Origin: Roseivivax sediminis
GTDB taxonomy: Bacteria > Pseudomonadota > Alphaproteobacteria > Rhodobacterales > Rhodobacteraceae
Assembly (NCBI RefSeq): GCF_900112685.1
Contig: NZ_FOMS01000001.1
Span: forward strand, 372,001 to 436,000
DNA: 64,000 nucleotides
Direction: 5' to 3'
Positions within the stretch are counted from its first letter, which is position 1. Every line of letters starts with the position of its first letter. The translations under genes and the position numbers were made by a program. This document shows positions 54,513 through 63,115 of the stretch, piece after piece. The notes under the pieces were generated by a model, which was not told the origin of the DNA, ran no database searches, and saw only the letters and a program-made list of their open reading frames with translations.

Positions 54513-57500
54513 TCATGTTGGGGGTCGGCCTTTGTCGATTGCATCTTTGATGCTTTGATAGAGTGACGATTTGAATGCCTGATCCTGTGCATGCAGCTTG
54601 TAGAGCTCAAGTTCTTCCTTGCGGCGGCGAAGCATCACGTCCTTCATGATTTTATCGAAGGCGAGGTCGCGGGAATACGGGTCAGGATTTTCGCTGAACT
54701 TCTCTTCGAAGTCTGGGTGAGCCTGAACGCTTTCCACAATATTGAGGAATTTGACCCGCTGCTCTTCAGGGGTTGCACTCCATCCTTGGAACCAACGTTC
54801 GTTGAAGCTGCGAATGATCTCTTCAAGCGGATCTTCCTGCGCATCTTCGCCGCGGTAGCCACGCGGGTTGGGGTTCGGGGGATCAAGCTCGGCTTCACCG
54901 GAATCCAGCTCGATGGATTGATTGAGCTTCGTGCGTTCAAGCCCGTAAGACGACAAGTCCACAGCTTCGAGCAGTTCGTCCAAGGCGTCCTGATTGGGGT
55001 CTTGAATCTTCAGCTTCGGCACCAAGAACTTCAGGAACCAGAAGAGCTTCTCCCAGTCGAGCACTTCGAACGGCATGATCGAGGCCATCTGGCCGTAGAT
55101 CTTCACGAATTGCTTGGCTTTGACCTTGAAGTCGATCTTTGCCTCGTCCACCAAATCCAGTTCGTCGTTGAACCTCGCGGCAGCCGTATCAATCAGGGGG
55201 CTCAGTTTCTGCGAATCTTCTCCCTCGAAGAACCGGGTGCAGAACTCCTCAACCTCTGCCCACTCGTAGACGCCAGCGTCATCCAGCGTGCCTTTCAACT
55301 CATGCAGGACGTTCACGTCGGTCGCTTCGGACAGGGACGTCACAGTGAAGAACGGATCGAAGGCAGCCTTGATGTCCTCGGTTTCGTTGAAGAAGTCGAG
55401 GACGAAGAGGTCCTCGGTGCGTTTGCCGAGCTTGGGCGAGGACCGGTTCAACCGCGATAGTGCCTGCACCGCCAGCACCGATTGCAGTTTCTTGTCGACA
55501 TACATTGCGCAAAGCTTCGGCTGGTCAAAGCCGGTCAAATACTTGTTCGCTACGACCAGAAGCCGGTATTCGTCCTTGTCGAACTCGGAACGCGTTTTGT
55601 CCTCGGCAAAGCCATTCATCTCGGCTTCGGTGCGCTTGATCCCATCGACCTCTTTCTCACCCGAGAACGCGATCAGCGCCTTAAAGGGCTTCCCGCGCTT
55701 CTCAAGCTCGGCCTGCACCGCATTGTAGTAGCGGATCGCCATCTCGATGTTCTGGGTGACGATCATACCCTTGCCTTTGCCACGCAGCTTCTTGGTGTTG
55801 ACCACGTTGTCGATGAAGTCATCGACCATAATCTCTGCCTTGGTGTTGATCGTCTGCTGGCTGCGCTCGACATAGGAACGGAGCTTCTTCTGCGCCTTCA
55901 CCGTATCGAACAGGGGGTTATCTTCGATCGACTTCTGGATCTCGTAATAGCCCTTATAGGTCGTGTAATTGGCAAGGACATCGAGGATGAAGCCTTCCTC
56001 GATCGCCTGCTTCATCGAGTATAGGTGGAAGGGCTTGAAACGGCCATCTTCCAGCTGCGTGCCGAACTTCTCCAAGGTCGTGTTCTTGGGCGTGGCGGTG
56101 AAGGCGAAGTAGGAGGCGTTGCCGCGCATCTTGCGGGCGCGCATCGCCTTCAGGATCTTGTCCTGGTTATCCTCCTCATCCGGATCCTCGCCGCCGCCCA
56201 TGGCCTGGTTCATCTTGTCATGGGCCAGACCGCTCTGGCCGCTATGGGCCTCGTCGATGATAACGGCAAAGCGCTTGTCGCTCAGATCGGCGATCCCGTC
56301 GATGATGAAGGGGAACTTCTGGATCGTGGTGATGATGATCTTCTTGCCGTTTTCCAGCGCCGCTTTCAGATCGGCAGAGCGCATCGCCGGAGCGACGATG
56401 TTCTTCACCTCAGAGAAGTCGCGGATGTTGTCGCGCAGCTGCTTGTCCAGCAACCGGCGGTCGGTCACCACGATCACGCTGTCGAATAGCGGTGCATCCA
56501 GCGCACGGGCACCGGGCAGGTCCATGCTGTCCGGGTAGGTCTCGATCAGCTGATAGGCCGTCCAGGTGATCGAGTTCGACTTGCCGGACCCTGCCGAGTG
56601 CTGGATCAGGTAGCTATGGCCGACGCCTTGCCCGGCGGTGTGGGTCAGCAGCTGACGCACCACGTCCAGCTGGTGATAGCGCGGGAAGATCAGCGTCTTT
56701 TTCGCCAGCGGGTCGGTGGACTTGCCCTCGAGCAGGACGAAGTGTTGGATGATCCCAGACAGGCTCTGCGGCTGGAACACCTCTTCCCACAGATAGGCGG
56801 TCTTGTGGCCATTGGGGTTGGGCGGATTGCCCGCGCCCTCGTTGTGGCCCTTGTTGAAGGGCAGGAAGAAGGTCGAGCCGCCCGCCAGCTTGGTCGCCAT
56901 CCAGACCTCGTCAGTATCTGCGGTCATGTGGACCAAGACGCGGCCAAAGCTCAGCAGGGGCTGGCTGGCGTCGCGTTCGCGATATTGCTTCTGGCCGTGG
57001 TAGCGGGCGGTCTGGTGGGTCCAGGCGTTCTTTAGTTCCAGCGTGATGATGGGCAGGCCGTTGAGGAACAGCACCATGTCCACGGATTCATTCGGATTGG
57101 AAAGGGAATGATGCACCTGCCGCATCACGCTCCAGATATTGGCGGCGAAGTTGTCGTGGACCTTTTGCGCTGAACTCGCCAGCGGCGCAGGATACATCAG
57201 CGTGAACTGCGCGTCATCGACGGGCAGGCCCTTTTTCAGGATGTGCAGCAGGCCCTTGCGTTTGATCAGCTTGTCGAATTGGCCGAGGATCTTGGCCTGC
57301 CAGTCGGTAGGGTTGCGGGTCTTGAGTCGCTCCAGCGCCTTGCCCTGAGTGGTTTCGAGGAATTCCCAGAACAGCGCGGTGTCGAGCGCGCGGGTTGCGT
57401 CGAAATCGGCGGGGCGGCCGATGCGGAATGGGCCAGTCGGCCCGGCGCCTTCGGCCAGCTCTTCCGAGATGGCACCGGCGAGACCACGTTCGATGGCCTG

Positions 57501-57542
57501 CTCCAGTGCGATTTCCTTGGTGTTGCTGACCGCAATATTCAT
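54513..57542 (-). CDS. hsdR: Type I restriction enzyme, R (motor/nuclease) subunit
   Basis: A 1009-residue HsdR. The N-terminal nuclease has the PD-(D/E)XK core in VDMVLFLNGLPIITLELKNA (Asp, Glu-x-Lys, about 155-172). The superfamily-2 motor follows: Walker A QHSAGSGKSNSITW (about 318), DEAH in VIIDEAHSGQSG and motif III in YFAFTATPKNTT. The helicase second half carries LLVVANKYLTGFDQPKLCAM and VQALSRLNRSSP. It translocates and cuts unmethylated DNA with HsdM and HsdS. It lies 50 bases after hsdS and closes the hsdM-hsdS-hsdR operon. Length is normal for the family. Confidence 0.95.
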   Translation of the reverse strand: MNIAVSNTKEIALEQAIERGLAGAISEELAEGAGPTGPFRIGRPADFDATRALDTALFWEFLETTQGKALERLKTRNPTDWQAKILGQFDKLIKRKGLLHILKKGLPVDDAQFTLMYPAPLASSAQKVHDNFAANIWSVMRQVHHSLSNPNESVDMVLFLNGLPIITLELKNAWTHQTARYHGQKQYRERDASQPLLSFGRVLVHMTADTDEVWMATKLAGGSTFFLPFNKGHNEGAGNPPNPNGHKTAYLWEEVFQPQSLSGIIQHFVLLEGKSTDPLAKKTLIFPRYHQLDVVRQLLTHTAGQGVGHSYLIQHSAGSGKSNSITWTAYQLIETYPDSMDLPGARALDAPLFDSVIVVTDRRLLDKQLRDNIRDFSEVKNIVAPAMRSADLKAALENGKKIIITTIQKFPFIIDGIADLSDKRFAVIIDEAHSGQSGLAHDKMNQAMGGGEDPDEEDNQDKILKAMRARKMRGNASYFAFTATPKNTTLEKFGTQLEDGRFKPFHLYSMKQAIEEGFILDVLANYTTYKGYYEIQKSIEDNPLFDTVKAQKKLRSYVERSQQTINTKAEIMVDDFIDNVVNTKKLRGKGKGMIVTQNIEMAIRYYNAVQAELEKRGKPFKALIAFSGEKEVDGIKRTEAEMNGFAEDKTRSEFDKDEYRLLVVANKYLTGFDQPKLCAMYVDKKLQSVLAVQALSRLNRSSPKLGKRTEDLFVLDFFNETEDIKAAFDPFFTVTSLSEATDVNVLHELKGTLDDAGVYEWAEVEEFCTRFFEGEDSQKLSPLIDTAAARFNDELDLVDEAKIDFKVKAKQFVKIYGQMASIMPFEVLDWEKLFWFLKFLVPKLKIQDPNQDALDELLEAVDLSSYGLERTKLNQSIELDSGEAELDPPNPNPRGYRGEDAQEDPLEEIIRSFNERWFQGWSATPEEQRVKFLNIVESVQAHPDFEEKFSENPDPYSRDLAFDKIMKDVMLRRRKEELELYKLHAQDQAFKSSLYQSIKDAIDKGRPPT

Positions 57543-57592
57543 GACGCGACTTTCAAATGTTCGGGTCGCAGGCCCCGTTCTGGGGCCCGCGC

Positions 57593-58876
57593 TTACATCA
57601 CCTTGATCTTTCCAGTCACCGCAGCGTTGATCAAGCTTGTCTTGTATTCGCGCAAAGCGGTGATCTGGGATTCTTTCAATGCTATGGCAGCATCAATCCG
57701 TCGACTTTGATCGTCGATATGAGCCACGATTGCATCTTGCTCGTCACGAGGTGGGAGTGGCGTTTTGAAGGATGCGAAACTTTCCTTCGGGATCGTGTTG
57801 CGGAGCCCCTTATACATTCCACGCATTTTCTTTCCCGTATCTGCAAAGATGTAGAAGTGCATGAGAAAGCGAGAGTTCACGTCCTCGGCGGGCCGATAGA
57901 CAGTGTATGCTCCAGTGATCATGCCGAAAAATTCTGATAGCCCAATCGTTCTCGGTGTCTCTTCGACATCGAAGTGACAGAACACAAAGTCGCCTGGGGT
58001 GACCTCTTGGTAGGTGTCGAATTCGGCAGGAAACTTACCTTCCGGGTTTTCCATGTCACGCTTTATGACACCTCGAAGGGTGAGTGACAGGAGGTCGAAC
58101 TCTGGCGCGCGCTTCCCTACCAACCTTTTTGTCAAAGCAAAGATGAACTTGTTGTGGCGCGGTTCCCAATGCGCGGGGATTTGGCCGATCCAGTCGATGC
58201 CGCTGTCCTTCATGGGGGCGTCTTTGTTCAGGCCGCGGGTGACGGCCTGCTGGATCAGTATCTGCCTGCGCTCGCGCAGGAGCGTGATCTGCTCCTCCTT
58301 GATCCGCACCGCCTCATCAATCGTCGCGCATTTCCCATCCAGAAACGCCGCAATGGCGCGTTGTTCGGGGAGCGGAGGTGCGAAAAGATCCACCATGGAA
58401 AAGTTCTCAAACCGCAGCGCCTGACCGTCACGAACAAGGTTGGAGGTCGATTGAAGCGCCTCAATGTACCGGGTGCTCTTCAATAGGTACTTGTAGAATG
58501 GCGGGTGAACCTCGTCCTGAGGTTCCAGCGCGACGTATGCCGAACTCACGCATCCGGTGTGTTCGGAATATTCAAGGCCACCTTGGAAGCTGCGCATACT
58601 CATCACGAAGTCGCCTGCTTCGACATGCTTCAGAATAGTGAAGTCGAGAAAGACTTGGGTGATCCTCCGGCCTTCAAGCTCCATGAATTCTGCCTGCGGG
58701 ATCACACCATACTTCTGGGTCGCCGCAAGCTGCGGCTCACCCTTGCGTGCTCGTTCCTTTCGGTCGTGGAATAGCCATTTGCTGCGCTCGACAAGCCAGT
58801 GGGAAGGTATCTCACCAATCCACTGAACACCGCTGTCCTTATAGCTGTCGTACCTTGGAAGTGTCGCAATGTTCAT
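57593..58876 (-). CDS. hsdS: Type I restriction enzyme, S (specificity) subunit
   Basis: A 427-residue HsdS with the internal repeat typical of the family. Each half opens with a target-recognition domain entry (SGVQWIGEIPSHWLVERSKW near 15, SGIDWIGQIPAHWEPRHNKF near 225) and ends with a conserved coiled-coil helix (LPEQRAIAAFLDGKCATIDE, then LPPRDEQDAIVAHIDDQSRR). The two target-recognition domains differ, so a bipartite asymmetric DNA site is expected. Its ATG overlaps the hsdM stop by four bases (ATGA). Confidence 0.95.
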   Translation of the reverse strand: MNIATLPRYDSYKDSGVQWIGEIPSHWLVERSKWLFHDRKERARKGEPQLAATQKYGVIPQAEFMELEGRRITQVFLDFTILKHVEAGDFVMSMRSFQGGLEYSEHTGCVSSAYVALEPQDEVHPPFYKYLLKSTRYIEALQSTSNLVRDGQALRFENFSMVDLFAPPLPEQRAIAAFLDGKCATIDEAVRIKEEQITLLRERRQILIQQAVTRGLNKDAPMKDSGIDWIGQIPAHWEPRHNKFIFALTKRLVGKRAPEFDLLSLTLRGVIKRDMENPEGKFPAEFDTYQEVTPGDFVFCHFDVEETPRTIGLSEFFGMITGAYTVYRPAEDVNSRFLMHFYIFADTGKKMRGMYKGLRNTIPKESFASFKTPLPPRDEQDAIVAHIDDQSRRIDAAIALKESQITALREYKTSLINAAVTGKIKVM

Positions 58877-61266
58877 TCCGCCGGCTCCAGCTTGGTCGCG
58901 ACTTCGACGCCGAGGATATCGGCGATCAACCCGTCGGCCTTCTCCTCCAGCGCCAGAATGTCCTGCGTGACTTCTTCGAGGCTGCGCAGCGGCTTGTGGC
59001 GGTAGAAATATTTGTTGAAGCTGATCTCGTAGCCGATCTTGACGCTGTCGAGGTTGATCCAGGCTTCCTCCACATGCGGCTTCACCTCCGCCAGGAAATA
59101 GCGGTGGATGCTGTCCTTGAGCGGCACGCTTTCCGCATCGCGCAGGTCGGTCGCGGTCTCATAGGTCAGGTAGCTGCCGTCGGGCTGCACGTACCAGCCG
59201 AAATCGCCCAGATCCCCGGTGGCACAGCCCAGATGGGTGGTCAGGTCGTTCAGATCGCCCGAGGACAGCTTGCGCCGCTTGGCGATGACCTTTTGCGCCG
59301 CCTCGTCATACCAGCTGACGGCGTTCAGAATGGCGTTCTTCTCCGTCACGCCCAGCTTGATCTTGCGAGCCTTGATCGCCTTGGTCACCGCGTCGCGGAA
59401 GGCGTTGAAGTCGTCCGTCTCCTCGGTGCCGATGTCGCCCATCAGCTGGGTCGCGACCTTGAGCAGGTCGCGCAGTCTGGTCCAGAAGCTGGTGTCGGTC
59501 AGCTTGCCCCGCTGCTTGGCGTTGAGCGTGATCCCCTGTTGCTCGCACCATGCGACGATGGCCTTCTGCTCGCCCTTCAGGAAGCCGGGTTCATAGACCT
59601 GTTCGCCATGCTCCGCGTAGAGCCATTCCATCGGCTCGCGCAGGGATTTGTCAAAGCGCAGGGGCGCAATGCGATCGGCGCTGAAAGCCGCGCGGCGGCG
59701 GTCGGGGCGTTCGATCGTGACCTTGTGATAGCCGAAGTCCTCGTTGTCGAAGACCTGCACGGCGATGCCGACGGGATCGTTGTTCGCGTCGATCTCGCGC
59801 TCGACAGGGGCGAAGTTCAGGTAGGCGTCTGTGATCGCCTTGATGTGCTCGGGCGCAAATTCGCAATTCTTGTCGCCAAGGTTCTTGCGCAGTTTGCGAT
59901 AGAGCAGGTTGGCATCAATCAGCTGGACCCGGCCCTTACGGGCCTCAGGCTTGGCGTTGGTCAGGAGCCAGATGTAGGTGGTGATGCCAGTGTTGTAGAA
60001 CAGGTTGTTCGGCAGCTGGATGATGGTGTCCAGCATGTCGTTCTCGATAATAAAGCGGCGGATGTTGGATTCTCCGCTGCCCGCATCACCGGTGAAGAGG
60101 CTGGACCCGTTGTGGACCGAGGCGATGCGCGAGCCGAGCGGGCTTGTGCCAGCGGGCTTCATCTTGTTCACCATTTCCATCAGGAACAGCAGCTGTCCGT
60201 CGGAGGAGCGCGGCGTGGCGTCCATGGTGTCCTTGTTGCCCCAGTAGTCGGTCAGTTCGACCTGAAAGCGGGGGTCGATGACGTCCTTGCCGTCCTTGAT
60301 GTATTTGACTTCGCTGTTCCAGCTTTTGCCGTAGGGCGGGTTGGACAGCATGAAGTCGAAGCGGTTGGCCGAGAATTCATCGGTGGAAAGGGTGGAGCCG
60401 ACGCGGATGTTCTCGGGGTTGTTGCCCTTGATCATCATGTCCGATTTGCAGATCGCGTAGGTCTCGTCGTTGATCTCCTTGCCGTAGAGATAGACGTCGC
60501 CTTTTGCCTGGATCGGGCCGTCGGGTTCCTTGATGTAGTTCTGCGCCTCAGTGAGCATGCCGCCCGAGCCGCAGGCCGGATCGTAGATCGTCATGACCGG
60601 GGGCAGCTGATCCGTGATCGGGTCGAACATGAGGTGGGTCATGAGGTGGATCACCTCGCGCGGGGTGAAGTGTTCCCCGGCTTCCTCGTTGTTCTCTTCG
60701 TTGAACTTGCGGATCAACTCTTCGAAGACGTAACCCATGCCGAGGTTAGACAGGCCAGGCAAGGTGTTCCCGTCAGGGTCCTCTTGATCGTGTGGTGTTA
60801 GGTTGATCCACGGCGACACAAAGTTTTCGATGACGTCCAGCAAGACCTGCTTTTTCGCCATGTGCCGCATCTGATCGAATAGCTTGAAGCGGGTGACGAT
60901 CTCTTTGACGTTGTCGGAGAAGCCGTCGAGATAGTCCTCGATGTTGGCCAGCAGGATCTGCTGGTTGTTTGTGGCGGTGCTGTGGAGCTTCTTCAGGGTC
61001 CACTGGCTGGTGTTGAAGAACACGTATCCGGCGGCGTCTCTCAGCGGCTCATCGTCAAACTCGACCGCACCCATCTCTTCCTTCTGGTAACGGACTTCCT
61101 CGAGGACGGCGTCCTTGGTTGGCTCCAGCAGGGTGTCGAGGCGCCGGAGAACGACCATCGGCAGGATTACATCACGATACTTCCCTCGCACGTAGACGTC
61201 CCGAAGACAGTCATCGGCAATGCGCCAAATGAAGGATACAAGGCTATTGTGGGATGTTTGGTTCAT
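58873..61266 (-). CDS. hsdM: Type I restriction enzyme, M (methyltransferase) subunit
   Basis: A 797-residue N6-adenine methyltransferase. The SAM motif is YDPACGSGGMLTEAQ (about 240) and the catalytic motif FMLSNPPYGKSW (about 312). The N-terminal HsdM helical domain begins NSLVSFIWRIADDCLRDVYV. The C-terminal 250 residues are longer than in EcoKI-type HsdM, with coiled-coil content (LEEVTQDILALEEKADGLIA). The start MNQTSHNSLV follows GAGGGCA. It is the first gene of the hsd operon. Confidence 0.95.
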   Translation of the reverse strand: MNQTSHNSLVSFIWRIADDCLRDVYVRGKYRDVILPMVVLRRLDTLLEPTKDAVLEEVRYQKEEMGAVEFDDEPLRDAAGYVFFNTSQWTLKKLHSTATNNQQILLANIEDYLDGFSDNVKEIVTRFKLFDQMRHMAKKQVLLDVIENFVSPWINLTPHDQEDPDGNTLPGLSNLGMGYVFEELIRKFNEENNEEAGEHFTPREVIHLMTHLMFDPITDQLPPVMTIYDPACGSGGMLTEAQNYIKEPDGPIQAKGDVYLYGKEINDETYAICKSDMMIKGNNPENIRVGSTLSTDEFSANRFDFMLSNPPYGKSWNSEVKYIKDGKDVIDPRFQVELTDYWGNKDTMDATPRSSDGQLLFLMEMVNKMKPAGTSPLGSRIASVHNGSSLFTGDAGSGESNIRRFIIENDMLDTIIQLPNNLFYNTGITTYIWLLTNAKPEARKGRVQLIDANLLYRKLRKNLGDKNCEFAPEHIKAITDAYLNFAPVEREIDANNDPVGIAVQVFDNEDFGYHKVTIERPDRRRAAFSADRIAPLRFDKSLREPMEWLYAEHGEQVYEPGFLKGEQKAIVAWCEQQGITLNAKQRGKLTDTSFWTRLRDLLKVATQLMGDIGTEETDDFNAFRDAVTKAIKARKIKLGVTEKNAILNAVSWYDEAAQKVIAKRRKLSSGDLNDLTTHLGCATGDLGDFGWYVQPDGSYLTYETATDLRDAESVPLKDSIHRYFLAEVKPHVEEAWINLDSVKIGYEISFNKYFYRHKPLRSLEEVTQDILALEEKADGLIADILGVEVATKLEPAE

Positions 61267-61499
61267 TGCCTGCCCTCGTGGTGGTTGCCGTCTCGCTGGA
61301 CAGAAGACTGTCGCGGCGAGGGTAGAAGCAGCAGCGCCAAAGCTCAACGATGTCCGAGGCTCAAATTGCAGGACAGATAGAAATTGGCCGCTTGAAGTCT
61401 GCGTCAGACTACCAACCCAGAAGAACGTGAAAGGGCTTCTTCGTGCCCTTAAAAAGCGGCACGAAGGAACTCAGACCTTCCACACGAGCGAACGCGCGA

Positions 61500-61814
61500 C
61501 TAACGCCCGGCTTCCCGGTCACGCTCCATCCACTCGCGGACCTCATCCTCTCTATAGCGGACGTTGAAACCTTGGCGATAGAATGGAGGGCCTTGGCGCT
61601 TTGCCCGAAAAGCCTCCAGCGTAGCCTTCTTGTATTTTGTTATTTTAGCTACTTCTTGTGTGGTAAGGTATTCAGGGCGCTCATTTGGCTCGACCGACCC
61701 GATGATCTCGAGCAACTGAGCTACACTCGCCTCTATCATCGCGCCGATCTCTTCCAGATCCTTAACGGAAAGACGCGGCACACCACCGGCGGCTTGACGT
61801 GGATGAAAACTCAT
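61500..61814 (-). CDS. Helix-turn-helix protein, AlpA/excisionase-like
   Basis: A 104-residue protein. Residues about 48-97 form a MerR-like/HTH_17 domain: YLTTQEVAKITKYKKATLEA and a wing with VRYREDEVREWMERD. The N-terminal half is helical with an acidic patch. Such proteins act as excisionases or local activators on islands. It lies between the TIR-SLOG pair and the hsd operon, on the same strand, so regulation of either is possible. The start has AAGGAGTCACAA. Confidence 0.85.
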   Translation of the reverse strand: MSFHPRQAAGGVPRLSVKDLEEIGAMIEASVAQLLEIIGSVEPNERPEYLTTQEVAKITKYKKATLEAFRAKRQGPPFYRQGFNVRYREDEVREWMERDREAGR

Positions 61815-62238
61815 TTGTGACTCCTTGAAGGCTGGTGACTTTCTTCGGGCACTCGGACCCGTTCAAGGAGTGCGGCTCGGCCGCGCCATCGAGCTTAGAT
61901 GTGTTGCTAAGATAATGTACACCACTAAGATCGCAACCTCATAGCGTCATGTTTTTTATAGTATTTTTTCTTCTGAATGGTGGAAAGTCGCTAATATCCC
62001 CTGGTTGAGCATCCGCACGCGCTGGTGCTTATTGTGTTTATGGAGTTTCGTGGCGGTGACTAAAAGCGCCGGCTGCTTCGAGAGCTGTGGAGGTCGAGCG
62101 CGTCGCCCAAGAACCGCTGATTGACCCTTGGTCGGCGAGATCCACGCCGCCAGATCGCCTATACAATCATACCTCCAAGATTCGTTGAAACCAGAGCCAA
62201 GGCCCTCCGCTCGCTTGGGTTAAGGGAGGCAAAACGAG
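61815..62238. promoter_or_regulatory. Promoter region of the HTH gene with repeated (C)TAAGAT boxes
   Basis: An AT-richer 424-base spacer between the SLOG gene end and the HTH gene. CTTAGAT at 61894, CTAAGAT at 61907 and CTAAGAT at 61925 form short repeats, the last two enclosed by GTTGC and GCAAC arms. They lie 80-115 bases upstream of the HTH start and are candidate binding sites for it. No further gene is seen here. Confidence 0.35.
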
Positions 62239-63114
62239 CTATTCTCGGCCTTCGATTGACGGCAGCATGTGCCCCATTCCCTTGCCAACCAGACCGGCTA
62301 TTTCGCTCGGGCGGTAAGAAGCAGCCAGAAGAAGGTTTTCATCTTCGCTCAACCCGTTCTCGAAACCGTCCCAACTCGTAGCAGCTACAACATCTGCGAT
62401 TTTCGCGAGGCCGTGGACAAGCCGTTCGTCGGGAGGAGGTGCATCCCGCGCCAAAGGAAACCACTCAGCGTATTCAGGTCGCAAATGTCGAATAACGTCC
62501 AAGGTCGCGCCGCCGAATCCTCCAGCCAAATAGAGAGGCTGCCTACGTTCCAGAGCAAACATTACCTCTTCGAGGATGCCTGGCATAACTCCTTGAAACC
62601 CGGCGCGCTTGCCGCCGATTACTATGCGGGCACTTGTGCCGCTCGTTATATAAGCCCGCAAGGCCGACAGAGAGCGGGCGCGCTCTTCGGCTGGTGGATC
62701 ATTGATTACCGGTTCATCAACTGGGCCGTCGAGCCTGTCCCCGTCACGCGAGAGAAAATGTATCTCCCCGAACAGCCCCAGCAGTTCTTTTTGCTCGGCT
62801 ATCTGCTCTGGTGTCATTGCCCGATGAACCGTCCATGCAAGACAAACCTTGAGGGGGCGGTCGCGCCGCCCATAACGATGTAACTCTTCTATAAGGAAAT
62901 TTGTGATGCCGCCGGGCTGAAGATGCCCGCCATAATACAGCGAGCCACCCGCGATGATCACCGTGCGTGCCAGCTCTCCGAGCGTCATACGAAAATGCGT
63001 ATCCAGCAGCCCCAACCGGTCGAGGTCGGGACTGTCGGATACGGACAAGCCAAGTTGTTTGCCGCTCAGCGCGTTCGCCGGGAGCAGCTCGGTCCTGCGC
63101 TGTTCTGCGGCCAT
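62239..63114 (-). CDS. SLOG-domain (LSDAT superfamily) protein, partner of TIR protein
   Basis: A 291-residue protein. The Rossmann-like nucleotide-sensor core appears in TVIIAGGSLYYGGHLQPGGI (about 60-80), where the GGS-YGGH pattern is a SLOG hallmark, then VCLAWTVHRAMTPEQ, IVIGGKRAGFQGVMPGILEE (about 165-185) and PLYLAGGFGGATLDVIRHL. The tail (about 235-291) is helical. In Thoeris, the SLOG domain of ThsA binds a cyclic ADP-ribose isomer made by the TIR protein; here no SIR2 or transmembrane effector is fused. The ATG lies one base after the stop of the TIR gene with a GAGAGGGGGG ribosome binding site, so the two are coupled. Confidence 0.85.
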   Translation of the reverse strand: MAAEQRRTELLPANALSGKQLGLSVSDSPDLDRLGLLDTHFRMTLGELARTVIIAGGSLYYGGHLQPGGITNFLIEELHRYGRRDRPLKVCLAWTVHRAMTPEQIAEQKELLGLFGEIHFLSRDGDRLDGPVDEPVINDPPAEERARSLSALRAYITSGTSARIVIGGKRAGFQGVMPGILEEVMFALERRQPLYLAGGFGGATLDVIRHLRPEYAEWFPLARDAPPPDERLVHGLAKIADVVAATSWDGFENGLSEDENLLLAASYRPSEIAGLVGKGMGHMLPSIEGRE

Positions 63115-63115
63115 C

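Noticed and set aside
58747-60801. Plus-strand open frame of 684 codons opposite hsdM
   Set aside because: Antisense of a clear HsdM with all motifs; the translation resembles no family.
61439-61466. CTTCGTGCC / GGCACGAAG inverted repeat as terminator of the HTH gene
   Set aside because: The 9-bp stem is perfect, but there is no T-tract on either strand and the loop is long, so its function is unclear.
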